Below are positions 43,903 to 53,700 of a stretch of DNA of 64,000 nucleotides, one piece after another. Below the pieces are notes generated by a model. That model was not told the DNA's origin. It searched no databases and worked only from the letters and a program-made list of their open reading frames with translations. The stretch is taken from the NCBI GenBank assembly GCA_900768185.1, contig CAAGCB010000013.1, positions 62,001-126,000 on the forward strand. The letters run 5' to 3'. The DNA is from Alphaproteobacteria bacterium (GTDB lineage Bacteria > Pseudomonadota > Alphaproteobacteria > CAAGCB01 > CAG-977). Positions within the stretch are counted from its first letter, which is position 1. Every line of letters starts with the position of its first letter. The position numbers and the translations under genes are program-made.

Positions 43903-45162
43903 ATGAGAAGAGTCGTCGTTACGGGTATGGGAGTGCTGTCGCCGATGGGGCGCGGCGTGGATACGAACTGGCAAGGGTTGATTCACGGAAAATCGGCAAT
44001 CTCCGCCGTTACAAAGTACGACGTTTCTGAATCGCCCGCCAAAGTCGCGGGGCAGATTCCTTTCGGCAAGGAAGCGGGACAGTTTGATCCCGATTCCGTC
44101 ATGGCGCCGAAAGATCAGCGCCGCGTCGACCCGTTTATTCTGTACGGTGTTTGCGCGGGTATCGACGCGATGGAAGATTCCGGTTGGAAACCCGAAACGG
44201 ACGAAGACCGTTTCCGCACGGGCGTCATGGTCGGCGCGGGCATCGGCGGCTTGGGCGCGATTTCCGACAGCGCGGTGACGCTGAAAGAACACGGCCCCCG
44301 CCGCATCAGCCCGTTTTTTATCCCGTCGTGCCTGATCAATCTGATTTCGGGGCAGTTGTCCATTAAATACGGTTTGTACGGACCGAACCATTCGTGCGTG
44401 ACGGCTTGCGCCACGGGAACGCACGCGATCGGCGACGCCGCCCGCCTGATTATGTGGGGCGATGCCGACGTTATGCTGGCGGGCGGGGCGGAAGCCGCCG
44501 TTCATCCGCTGGCGATGGCAGGTTTCGCGCAGGCAAAAGCTTTGTCCACGCACTACAACGACACGCCCGAAAAGGCTTCCCGTCCGTGGGACAAGGGGCA
44601 TGACGGTTTCGTCATGGGCGAAGGCGCCGGCGTCGTCGTGCTGGAAGAATACGAACACGCCAAAAAACGCGGCGCGAAAATTTACGGCGAAGTCGCGGGC
44701 TACGGTCTGTCGGGCGACGGCTATCACGTCACCGCTCCCGCCGCGGACAGTCGCGGATCGAAACACGCGATGCGCATGGCGTTTAAAAACGGCGGTATGA
44801 CGCCGGAAGATATCGGCTATATCAATGCGCACGGAACGTCCACGCCCGCGGGCGACATTTTGGAAATCAACGCGGTCAAAGCCGTCTTCGGCGATGACGC
44901 GACAAAGGTCGCCATGTCGTCCACAAAATCCAGCATCGGGCATTTGCTGGGCGCCGCCGGCGCGGTCGAAGCGATTTTCTGCTTGAAGGCGTTGCAGGAC
45001 GGCATCATGCCTCCGACCCTGAATTTGGAAGATCCGATTGAAGGCGCGGAAGACATGAATCTGGTCGCTTTGAAGGCGCAGGAACGCAAGCTGAAAGCCG
45101 TGATGTCCAACTCGTTCGGGTTCGGCGGAACGAACGCTTCCGTTATTTTCAAGGCGGTTTAA
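43903..45162 (+). CDS. fabF: 3-Oxoacyl-ACP synthase II
   Basis: FabF, 419 aa, elongating condensing enzyme. Cys-His-His triad: Cys in VTACATGTHAIG, His in INAHGTSTPAGD, His in SSIGHLLGAAGAVEA. C-terminal NSFGFGGTNASVIF intact. A 110-base leader with competing hairpins separates it from acpP; mltG follows after 12 bases. Confidence 0.98.
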   Translation: MRRVVVTGMGVLSPMGRGVDTNWQGLIHGKSAISAVTKYDVSESPAKVAGQIPFGKEAGQFDPDSVMAPKDQRRVDPFILYGVCAGIDAMEDSGWKPETDEDRFRTGVMVGAGIGGLGAISDSAVTLKEHGPRRISPFFIPSCLINLISGQLSIKYGLYGPNHSCVTACATGTHAIGDAARLIMWGDADVMLAGGAEAAVHPLAMAGFAQAKALSTHYNDTPEKASRPWDKGHDGFVMGEGAGVVVLEEYEHAKKRGAKIYGEVAGYGLSGDGYHVTAPAADSRGSKHAMRMAFKNGGMTPEDIGYINAHGTSTPAGDILEINAVKAVFGDDATKVAMSSTKSSIGHLLGAAGAVEAIFCLKALQDGIMPPTLNLEDPIEGAEDMNLVALKAQERKLKAVMSNSFGFGGTNASVIFKAV

Positions 45163-45174
45163 GGATAATCGTCA

Positions 45175-46452
45175 ATGGCTGCCGGCGGACGTTTGTTTCT
45201 GAAACTGTTTGTTTTGGCGGCAATCTGTCTGACGGGCGGCAGCGTTTTCAGCTTTTATTCCTTGCTTTACGAACAGAACGATGTCGGGGAATCCGCCGTC
45301 GTTTTGGTCGAAAAGGGTGACAGCGTCACAAAAATAGCCAATCGGTTGAAGCGCGACGGTTTTTTAAAAAGCGTGGCGGTGTTCAAGGTCGCCGCCCGTT
45401 TATCGGGGCGGTCGACCAGTTTGAAAGCGGGTGAATACCGTCTGCCCGCCCATGCCAGCGCGAAAGAAATTTTGGATATTCTGGAATCGGGACAGACGGT
45501 CGTCCGCCGCGTCACCGTGCCGGAAGGCAAAACCAGCCGTCAGATTTTCGATATTTTAATGCAGACCGCCGGACTGGCGGGCGAATTGCCGTCGCCGCCG
45601 CCGAACGGGGTGCTGTTGCCTGAAACGTATGTGTTCAGCTACGGTTCGCCGCGTTCCGTCATTTACGACCGCATGCGTTCGGGCATGCAAAGGGCGATTG
45701 ACGAATTGTGGGACGCCCGCGATCCCGATCTGCCCTACACCACGCGGGAAGAAGCGCTGGTTATGGCGTCGATTGTGGAAAAAGAAACGGCGATTCCCGA
45801 CGAACGCCCTCGCATCGCGGGCGTTTTTGTCAACCGTTTGCGCAAGGGAATGCGTCTGCAAACCGACCCGACCGTGATTTACGCGGTGACGAACGGAACG
45901 ATGGAACTTGACCGTCGTTTGACGCACAAGGATTTGCGCACGGAACATCCGTTTAACACCTATATGAAAAAAGGATTGCCTCCCGCGCCGATTTGCAATC
46001 CGGGGCGCGATTCGATTCAGGCGGCTTTGCGTCCTTTGAAGACGGAGGAGATTTATTTCGTCGCGGACGGAACGGGCGGACACGTTTTTTCCAAGACGTT
46101 TGACGAACATCGCCGCAATATTGCGAATTGGAAACGGGCGCGCCGACAAAAATACCGCGCCGCCGCCGCGAAACGCCGCGCCGCCTTGAAAAAAGCGGAC
46201 AAGACGGTTCCGTCCGTTCGCGAACGCGTTGTCGAAACGCCCGCCGCGGTTCCGACGGAAGAAATATTGGAAGAACAGGATATGTCTTTGGACATTATCG
46301 ACGAGGTGCCGGCGGATCCCGCCGCCTTGAAGACGGACGCCCCCGCGCCCGTTTCCGCCGCCGTTTCAAAAACGGTTGAAAAAAAGCCGAAGACCGATTC
46401 CGTCAAGCCTAAAACGGGCAAGAAACGCTCCGGTTCGAAAGGGAAAAAATGA
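45175..46452 (+). CDS. mltG: Endolytic murein transglycosylase MltG with long basic tail
   Basis: MltG, 425 aa. N-terminal membrane anchor (LFLKLFVLAAICLTGGSVFSFY), LysM-like region, catalytic Glu E202 in ASIVEKET, then QTDPTVIYA, HPFNTYMKKGLPPAPICNPG and VFSKTFDEHRRN. It cleaves nascent glycan strands and sets their length. After residue ~325 the protein has an extra ~100 residues rich in Lys/Ala/Pro, ending KKRSGSKGKK, not typical of MltG. Follows fabF as in many Alphaproteobacteria; overlaps the next gene by 4 bases. Confidence 0.93.
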   Translation: MAAGGRLFLKLFVLAAICLTGGSVFSFYSLLYEQNDVGESAVVLVEKGDSVTKIANRLKRDGFLKSVAVFKVAARLSGRSTSLKAGEYRLPAHASAKEILDILESGQTVVRRVTVPEGKTSRQIFDILMQTAGLAGELPSPPPNGVLLPETYVFSYGSPRSVIYDRMRSGMQRAIDELWDARDPDLPYTTREEALVMASIVEKETAIPDERPRIAGVFVNRLRKGMRLQTDPTVIYAVTNGTMELDRRLTHKDLRTEHPFNTYMKKGLPPAPICNPGRDSIQAALRPLKTEEIYFVADGTGGHVFSKTFDEHRRNIANWKRARRQKYRAAAAKRRAALKKADKTVPSVRERVVETPAAVPTEEILEEQDMSLDIIDEVPADPAALKTDAPAPVSAAVSKTVEKKPKTDSVKPKTGKKRSGSKGKK

Positions 46453-47195
46453 AATCGACTTCTTTTTTGATCGCGTTGTTGCTTTCGACGCCCGCTTTGG
46501 CGGATTTTGAATCGGGGCGCAAGGCTTTCGCGGCGGGCGAATACGATGTCGCGTTTGATCAATGGCGTCAGGCGGCGGAGGACGGCGACCTGACCGCCCA
46601 GCGCAACGTCGCGCATTTGTACCGCTGGGGAAAGGGCGTTCCGCAGGATTTGACGCAGGCGGCGTTTTGGTACTATACGGCGGCGAAAGGCGGTTTGGAC
46701 ACGGCGCAATACAATTTGGGCATCATGTACCTGCGCGGTGAAGGCGTCCCCCGCAACGAAGAGGAAGGCGTCATCTGGCTGGAACGCGCGGCGGAACAGG
46801 GGAACGGGCAGGCGAAAAAAAAGCTGGCGCATTTAAAGGTCGAAATCGAACACGAACTGCCGACCGAGGACGAATTGTTGCTGTCGCCCGTCAATCCGCC
46901 CAAGAGGAACGACGGTGAAAAATCCGTTAAAATGACGGTTGCCGCTAAAAAACAGCCGCCTTTGTACGCGCATCTGGCGTCTTATTACACGCAGGAAACG
47001 CTGGAAAAGGGGTGGGTGGAACTGAAACGGACGTATCCCGAACTGGCGCGGTTTAAAACGCTGGAAACGCATGTCACCCTGCCGGAAAAAGGAAAATATA
47101 TCCGCTTGTACATCAAGGGAAAAGCCGCGGACGTGCGTGACGTTTGCGGCAAGCTGAACGAAAAAAAGCAGTATTGCCTGATCAGCTATCCCTGA
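46449..47195 (+). CDS. Secreted protein with Sel1 repeats and SPOR-like domain
   Basis: 248-aa exported protein. Signal peptide MKSTSFLIALLLSTPALA; three Sel1 repeats (~20-130: FDQWRQAAEDGDLTAQRNVAHLYRWGKGVP, AQYNLGIMYLRGEGVPRNEEEG); Pro/Lys linker; C-terminal SPOR-type fold (~165-248: YAHLASYYTQETLEKGWVEL, KYIRLYIKG, VCGKLNEKKQYCLI). SPOR domains bind denuded glycan strands at division sites, which fits translational coupling with mltG. A link between glycan cutting and a septal adaptor is inferred. Confidence 0.75.
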   Translation: MKSTSFLIALLLSTPALADFESGRKAFAAGEYDVAFDQWRQAAEDGDLTAQRNVAHLYRWGKGVPQDLTQAAFWYYTAAKGGLDTAQYNLGIMYLRGEGVPRNEEEGVIWLERAAEQGNGQAKKKLAHLKVEIEHELPTEDELLLSPVNPPKRNDGEKSVKMTVAAKKQPPLYAHLASYYTQETLEKGWVELKRTYPELARFKTLETHVTLPEKGKYIRLYIKGKAADVRDVCGKLNEKKQYCLISYP

Positions 47196-47207
47196 TCGGA
47201 CGCGGCA

Positions 47208-48263
47208 TCAGCCGTCCGTCGGGGTTTGGGTGATTTTTTGGGACGAATTTTTCTTTTTGTTCGACCAGATCAGTTTGGCGTAAGTGCGCATGTCGATCAC
47301 TTTGTCCGTTTCGTCCAGAATTTCTTGTCCCAAAATGGTTTCCAGCACATCTTCCATCGTCACGATGCCCAGCCACGTTCCCAATTCGTCATACACGACG
47401 CCGATATGGTTGTGCGACCGCAGCATTTCCGTAAAGACGTAATCGACGCTGGACGACGACGCGATTTCCAGAATCGGGCGGATACAGCCGTTAATCGTCA
47501 ACGTCGGGTCTTTGCCCAGCATATCGGATTTATGCACATAGCCGATGAACGTTTCTTCGTCTTCGTTTTTCATGACGGGATAGCGCGAAAACGAATGTTG
47601 CGTTGCCGTTTCGATAAACTCTCGAACGCTGATGCCCGACAGAACCGTCACGCAGACGTTGCGCGGCGTCAGCAGGTTTTTGACTTTGATTTCTTCCAGA
47701 TTCAGCGTGTTGCAGATCATGTTGTATTCGCCGTCGTCAAGGAAGTTTTCCGTGCGTCCCATTTTTGTCAAGGCTTTGATTTCTTCGCGAATATCGGTTT
47801 TGACGCCGTTTTCGGGCGTGATCAGAGCCGTCAGGATTTCAAAGAATTTCAAAAACGGTTTCAGCGCGAACAGCATGATTCCAAGCATAAAGCACAGGAA
47901 TCCGACCAGTTTGTTCCAGCATGTCGCGCCGATGGTTTTGGGAATGATTTCGCTGCACGTCAGAATCAGCACGGTCATCACGGCGGACGCCCAGCCGACA
48001 TAATCCTGTCCGAACACGACGGCGACCTGCGCGCCGATGCACGCCGCGCCTGCGGTGTTGGCGATGGTGTTCAGCATTAAAATCGCCGCCAGCGGGCGGT
48101 CGACATGCGCTTTCAGATAAGAAATCTTTTTATACAGCTGGGGTTTTGTTTCCTCCAGTTGCGCGATATAGCTGGGTGTGATGGACAGCAGGGACGCTTC
48201 CAGCATGGAACATAAAAACGATAATCCGACCGTTAAAACGACCAGAACGACAAGCAGAGTCAT
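47208..48263 (-). CDS. CNNM/DUF21 transmembrane protein with CBS domain pair
   Basis: 351-aa CorC/HlyC-like protein: DUF21 with four membrane segments (LLVVLVVLTVGLSFLCSMLEASLLS; IPKTIG motif SEIIPKTIGATCWN), followed by two CBS domains (LTPRNVCVTVLSGISVREF; HIGVVYDELGTWLGIVTMEDVLETILG). The C-terminal CorC_HlyC domain is missing, the tail ends after ~30 polar residues. Related proteins move Mg2+ or other cations. The start at MTLLVVLV has GAGG upstream; a longer frame lacks a membrane signal. Confidence 0.82.
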   Translation of the reverse strand: MTLLVVLVVLTVGLSFLCSMLEASLLSITPSYIAQLEETKPQLYKKISYLKAHVDRPLAAILMLNTIANTAGAACIGAQVAVVFGQDYVGWASAVMTVLILTCSEIIPKTIGATCWNKLVGFLCFMLGIMLFALKPFLKFFEILTALITPENGVKTDIREEIKALTKMGRTENFLDDGEYNMICNTLNLEEIKVKNLLTPRNVCVTVLSGISVREFIETATQHSFSRYPVMKNEDEETFIGYVHKSDMLGKDPTLTINGCIRPILEIASSSSVDYVFTEMLRSHNHIGVVYDELGTWLGIVTMEDVLETILGQEILDETDKVIDMRTYAKLIWSNKKKNSSQKITQTPTDG

Positions 48264-48380
48264 AAAATAAACCTCGGGAATAACCGAACTGGTTTGAAAA
48301 TAGCATTTTTCCCGTCGGCGGTCAAAGGGAAAACCGCGGTTGCAAGCCGGATTTCCCGCATTAAACTTTTGTGTCTTTGC

Positions 48381-48410
48381 TTGACCGTGCGTTTTTTTCA
48401 ATGCTAGAAT
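48381..48410 (+). promoter_or_regulatory. Promoter of the EAL gene
   Basis: TTGACC, 18-base spacer, TAGAAT preceded by TGC (extended -10). The start point falls near 48417, so translation must begin at the downstream ATG. Confidence 0.65.
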
Positions 48411-48437
48411 AGCGTGTTTTTGAACAGAGAGGTTCGC

Positions 48438-50501
48438 ATGCCCGAAAAAAAATCCGCGTTTTCCTATTCCGGCGTTATGAAAAACCTGCCGTTTGTGGCT
48501 TTTGTCCGAAAAAAAACGGCGAAGGGATCGTTTTCATACGATTTTCCGACGCCGCGGGATCGGGACGCGCTGGATTTGTCGCCGTTTGACGCTTTTCCGT
48601 CCGACGCGGACGGCTGTCCCGACATTGTGCAATGGAGCGACAAGGACAAACTGGCGCGCGCGATTGCGAAATCCGCGCGGGACATGACGGTTTGCACCGA
48701 AAGCTTCGGCGTTGTTTTGCCGTCGGGGGACATGCGCTGGCTGGCAGGCGCGTCATATCCGAAAAAGCTGAAGGACGGATCGATGGAATGGCGCGGGTTC
48801 TGGCTGGACGTCACGGACGAAAAAAAGCGGGATTATTACAACACGATTGTTTTGGAAAGCGTGAACGAGGGTGTCGCCGCTTTCGACCGTCAAGGGCGGA
48901 TTTTGTCGTTTTCGCCGGCTTTGACGCGGATTTTGGGCTGTAAAGAGGGCGAAGTCGCGGATAAAACGATTTTTTCCCTGTTGCCCGACGACGTTTCCGA
49001 AAATTTGCAACAGCACATGCTGTTGTCCGCGTTAAAGGACAGGATATCGCTGAACGCCGTGATTAAAACGGCTGAAAAGCCGCCCGTTTATCTGGAAATC
49101 GACATGTTGCAGCGGGACGCCGTTTTTATCTGCCTGTTCCGCGACATCACCGCGTTCAAACACAAAGAGGACGAACTGCGCTGGCTGGCGTATCACGACA
49201 TCAACACGGGCGTTGAAAACTACGCCTATTTAAAGGACGCGTTCGAACGGGCGCAGGAAAAATCGCGGGTCGAGCAAACGCAAATCGCCGTATTGTCGAT
49301 TACGCCCGACAGTTTGGGACAGCTGAACGCCGTCACCGATCAGGAAATCAGCGCGCGGGTTATATCCGCGATAGCCGACAGGATTCGATCCTGTTTGTCC
49401 GAAAACGATTGTTTGGCGCAAACCAGTTCGCACCATTTCACCGTTTTGGTGACGGGTTTGGATTTCGCGTTGAGCGTTGAAAAGAAAATCGAATCGATTT
49501 TGCACAGTTTTGAACAATCCATTTTTGTGAACGAACTGGAATTCGACCTGACGGTCAGCATCGGCGTTTGTTTTTGTCCGCAGGACGGGGAAACGCTGGC
49601 GGAATTGATTTCGCATGCGGATTTGGCGTTGGAAAACGTCCGTGCGAACGAAAAAAGCGCGATGCGCATTTACAACAGCGATTTGTCGTTGAAAGCCGCC
49701 ATCAGCCTGAACATGCGTCAGAATCTGAAAAAAGCGATTGAAAACGACGAAATTCACGCGTATTTCCAGCCGCAGGTCGACATCGGGTCGGGTCACATTA
49801 TCGGGTTGGAGGCTTTGGCGCGCTGGCGCACCGCCGACGGCGTTTTGATTCCGCCGTCCGAATTTATTCCCGAAGCCGAGGAATACGGCTTGATCGATTC
49901 GCTGACCGAAAGCATTTTGGATCAGGCGTGCAGTTGGAATCAGAAATGGTATTCGATGGGGTTGTGCCGCGTTCCCGTCGCCGTGAACATTTCGGGGCGT
50001 CAGTTTCACAATGAAACGCAGTTGCTGTGCATGGTTGACAAAGCGTTGGACAACAGCGGATTGCCGCCGTATCTGTTGGAATTGGAACTGACGGAAAGTT
50101 CCGCCATGTTTGACCCGAAAAACGCGCAAAGGATTATTCAAACGCTGTTGGACAACAACATTCGTTGCGCTTTGGACGATTTCGGGACGGGCTATTCGTC
50201 GCTGAGCGTTTTGCGCAGTTTCCCGTTGAAAAAGTTAAAAATCGACCGTTCGTTCGTGTTGCAGTTGAATGAAAAGAAAAATCTGGAAATCGTGCGGGCG
50301 ACGATTGCGATGGCGCACGCGCTGAATCTGTCCGTTTTGGCGGAAGGCGTTGAAAACCGCCAGCATTTCGAAAAATTAAAAGAATTGGGTTGCGACATCA
50401 TTCAGGGGTATTTGTTTTCGCGTCCGCTGTCGCCCGAACAAACGGAATTGATGCTGATGCGTTGGGACGCGGACGTCGCTGCGTTGGGCAAAGGCTTTTG
50501 A
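48438..50501 (+). CDS. Cyclic-di-GMP phosphodiesterase with PAS, degenerate GGDEF and EAL domains
   Basis: 687-aa cytoplasmic signalling protein. N-terminal PAS-like regions (~1-130; ~135-235 with NEGVAAFDRQGRILSFSPALTRILG), GGDEF fold (~245-405) in which the signature reads SSHHF (330-334), so no cyclase activity is expected, and a complete EAL domain (~415-670: EAL at 458-460 in GLEALARW, VAVNISGRQF, ELELTES, DDFGTGYSSL, LAEGVEN). All metal and Lys residues of active EAL enzymes are present. It should degrade c-di-GMP, perhaps tuned by the PAS and dead GGDEF parts. The next genes encode a pilin-like adhesin, a common c-di-GMP target. Confidence 0.9.
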   Translation: MPEKKSAFSYSGVMKNLPFVAFVRKKTAKGSFSYDFPTPRDRDALDLSPFDAFPSDADGCPDIVQWSDKDKLARAIAKSARDMTVCTESFGVVLPSGDMRWLAGASYPKKLKDGSMEWRGFWLDVTDEKKRDYYNTIVLESVNEGVAAFDRQGRILSFSPALTRILGCKEGEVADKTIFSLLPDDVSENLQQHMLLSALKDRISLNAVIKTAEKPPVYLEIDMLQRDAVFICLFRDITAFKHKEDELRWLAYHDINTGVENYAYLKDAFERAQEKSRVEQTQIAVLSITPDSLGQLNAVTDQEISARVISAIADRIRSCLSENDCLAQTSSHHFTVLVTGLDFALSVEKKIESILHSFEQSIFVNELEFDLTVSIGVCFCPQDGETLAELISHADLALENVRANEKSAMRIYNSDLSLKAAISLNMRQNLKKAIENDEIHAYFQPQVDIGSGHIIGLEALARWRTADGVLIPPSEFIPEAEEYGLIDSLTESILDQACSWNQKWYSMGLCRVPVAVNISGRQFHNETQLLCMVDKALDNSGLPPYLLELELTESSAMFDPKNAQRIIQTLLDNNIRCALDDFGTGYSSLSVLRSFPLKKLKIDRSFVLQLNEKKNLEIVRATIAMAHALNLSVLAEGVENRQHFEKLKELGCDIIQGYLFSRPLSPEQTELMLMRWDADVAALGKGF

Positions 50502-50541
50502 CCCCGCAGGGGCGCATTTACGGAAAATGCGTGTTAACCGT

Positions 50542-50569
50542 TTGAATTGATTGCGAAATCATGTATTTT
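50542..50569 (+). promoter_or_regulatory. Possible promoter of the adhesin operon
   Basis: TTGAAT, 16-base spacer, TATTTT, leaving a leader of about 155 bases. A TAGAAT at 50666-50671 is another possible -10 without a -35. The 229-base gap between the EAL gene and the adhesin holds no gene that I can support. Confidence 0.35.
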
Positions 50570-50730
50570 CGGCATGTCTATGACTTTGGTCGTAGATAGT
50601 CGAAAAAACGGCGGAAATCCTGAATTTATGCCGTCAGACATATATCTTTGCCATTTGAGTCCCGTTAGAATGAAACAAAAGGACAAAGCCCGCGGTGTGT
50701 CCGTCGGGCGTCAGGAAACAGGAGGTTGCC

Positions 50731-53700
50731 ATGAACCCGCAAGCCAAAACCACCCGCCAAAACGAACGCGGCGCGTTGATGATCGAAGCCATCGCGCTGT
50801 TGGGATTGATGACGATGATGTCGCCGATGGTCGTGCGCCAGACGGCGGACAGAACCGCGGAAATGGAGGAAGTCGCCATCGCCGGACAGATGAAGGAAAT
50901 GAAAGACGCGCTGTCCAACTGGATTGACGCGCATTATCAGGAACGCACGGCGGCGTTTGCGAACAGCAACACGCTGGACACGCATTTTACGGTGAACGCG
51001 TCGCAACTGGCGGAATACCTGTCCGCGAACTATTTGGACGGATCGAATTTCCGCGGGAACAAACTGGCTGACGGGTTTGACATCGGCGTGCGCGCCCAAT
51101 GCACCGAGGCGGCGAAGACCGACGGTTCGGATTGCGTTTCGGGAACGTGTTATACGATGACGAACGGCGCGGTGACGTCGATTTCGGACACGGCGACGAC
51201 GAAATGTTCGCGTTATAAAATGACGGGAATGATTTTGTCCCGATCGGATTCCGAAATCGACGATCGGCGTGCGTCGCGCATCGCGTCGATGATCGGCGCG
51301 GACGGCGGGTACATGCGCACGTCGACGCTGGTGAACGCGATGAGCGCGGGATCCGCCGCGACGGAAATGACAAAAATCATGGGCGCCCAAGGCATTTGGG
51401 AAGGCAACGTCGGTGATTTCTTTACGGGAATGAGCACGGCGCGCGGCGGGCGCGTGGCGGCGACGACGACGTATTCGTCGGGATTTTCCGGCGATTACCT
51501 GTACCGTAAAAAGGTTGACGGGCTGCCCGGCGCGAATTCCATGTTCACGGATTTGGACATGGGCGGCGCGACGGAATGCAACGCCGACGGGTGTCATAAA
51601 ATCAACAATGCCGGCGGTATGGAGGTTATCGGGGGCAAGATTTTGATTCGTTCCCGCAACGGCGCGTCGGCGCGCGACGGCGTTGTCGGCAACAGCGGCG
51701 ATTCCGATTACGCCCGCATCGCGTTGGCGACCGACGAATCGCATATTTATTCGAACAATTCGGTGACGATCGGAATCGATTCAAGCTCTGCGTCCGTCCG
51801 TGTCGCCCCCGGAACGGTGAATTTGACGCCGGGCGTCATGTCCGATACATATATGAATATGCGCGGCGGCAACGTCAGCATTCACACGCAAGGCACGGAT
51901 TTGAACGTACTCAGCTCTGCCATTCGTGGAAGATCCCGCGATATCGAGCTTGACGCTGTCAGATTGTTTGATGCCAGCGGATATGCCGGCGTCTCCATTA
52001 CATCGGGATCCGGACCGGTGACATTGGTTTCCGGCAGGAATATGCTGTTGGACGCTATCGGTGATTTAGACATGGGCGGTCGAAACACAAACATTGATGG
52101 CGGCTACATCAACGCGACGGCGCAAACGCAGTTTAAAACGAGGATTTTTAATTCAAACACGTCCCTTACCATGAATAACGGTGCTATTGTTCAAAGAACG
52201 ACACGTACGCGGATCAACATGTCGGATAGCCGCCAGTCGATTGGGTTGGGGATTGGTGGCGGCAGCGATTTCGGACCCCCCACCGACAGTTCTTTGACCC
52301 TTAACAATAATACTTTTCAAGTTTATACGCCCAGAACGTCCTTTTCCAGAAGCTGGTTGGCACTGAATGGTCAGGGATTGAACATCACACTGGGCAATTT
52401 CGCCAACAATCTGTCAGATGTGCGTCGACTGTTTTATCAGAACAACGGTCTGGAATTGTACACGGGAGAGAGCGGAAGTTATGCGGACGGTCGTATAAAG
52501 CGCAGGGGACACCGCATCGATTTTACCTCTGGCAACTTCCTCAATTCTACAAAATTGGCGTCCATTGTCGTGCAGCAGGGCAGTAACCTCCCCTCCGTGC
52601 GAGGCGCTCCTCGTGATAGAGGCGTTGCAGTCAGCGTCGTTGTTGGCAACGAGTTGGAGACACAGCCGTTGGTTTCCATGTACGGCGAATCCGGACGCGT
52701 CAGCGGCGTGTTTTTCCAACCCGAACGCATGGCGTACGGCAACGGTCAGAAAGGTAGCGTCGTTCTGAATAGAACGATGACCTCTATTAATGCAGATACC
52801 GGCGTTCAAACAGGATACATGTATGGTGGAAGCGTTATGTCTGTTCCCGGTACTCCCGGAGGGGCGATATCATCGATAACAGAAACCGCCGCCGTCTTTA
52901 TCAATAATCAGGGGAGTCCCTATGACCCTTACAGATCGCATTCGAGTGATACTTCGAAATACAATAAATTCCGCGTCGATCCCGCGTTCATTTCCGTCAT
53001 GAACGATATCAAGGTCACGTCCCGCGGCGGCGCGCGGCTGAGCGAAGCCCTGCCCAACTATATTTTAAAGGGCATTTACGAAATGACCAACAGCTACGGT
53101 GCGGGATCGTGGCCCTGTGTTAACGGCGAGGAAGTGGCAGGCTCTTGCACGTGGCATGTTCCGAAATTTACAAAGGACGATTTGTTCCTGTCGTCCGACA
53201 GTCCGGAATTCAGTTGTGATGCGTTTGGCGACACGCACCCGATCAAGAACGGCGGTGGTACTTGTTCGGAAACCGGCGGTTATGTCACGTTCTCGTTGTA
53301 CGCCAATACGTATACGGAATGCCCGGAGGACATGAACTGTTGGGCGCACCCGTACATGGGAACCGTTCCCGCCCCCGGCAGAACAGTGACGGAAAAGAGC
53401 AAGACGGGACGGAATGGAACGGAAAAAAATAACGTCTTGGCGGCGCAGGAAGAAGGCGTCTGCCCCGACGGGTATCAGGCGGTCATGACGCTGACCCCGA
53501 CGGCGTTTGACGTCGGGCGCGTGTCCTACATCAACCCGAATTACGACATCACGTCGGCAAAGGTCGCGTACAATGCGGGGTGGCAGAATTTTAAAAACGA
53601 AAGCAACCGCCGCGCGGCGGGCATCATGCAGGCGGCAACCCGCATCGGCACGGCAATCTCTGAAGATATAGAAGTAAATACAAGTGCGAATACGCGTACG

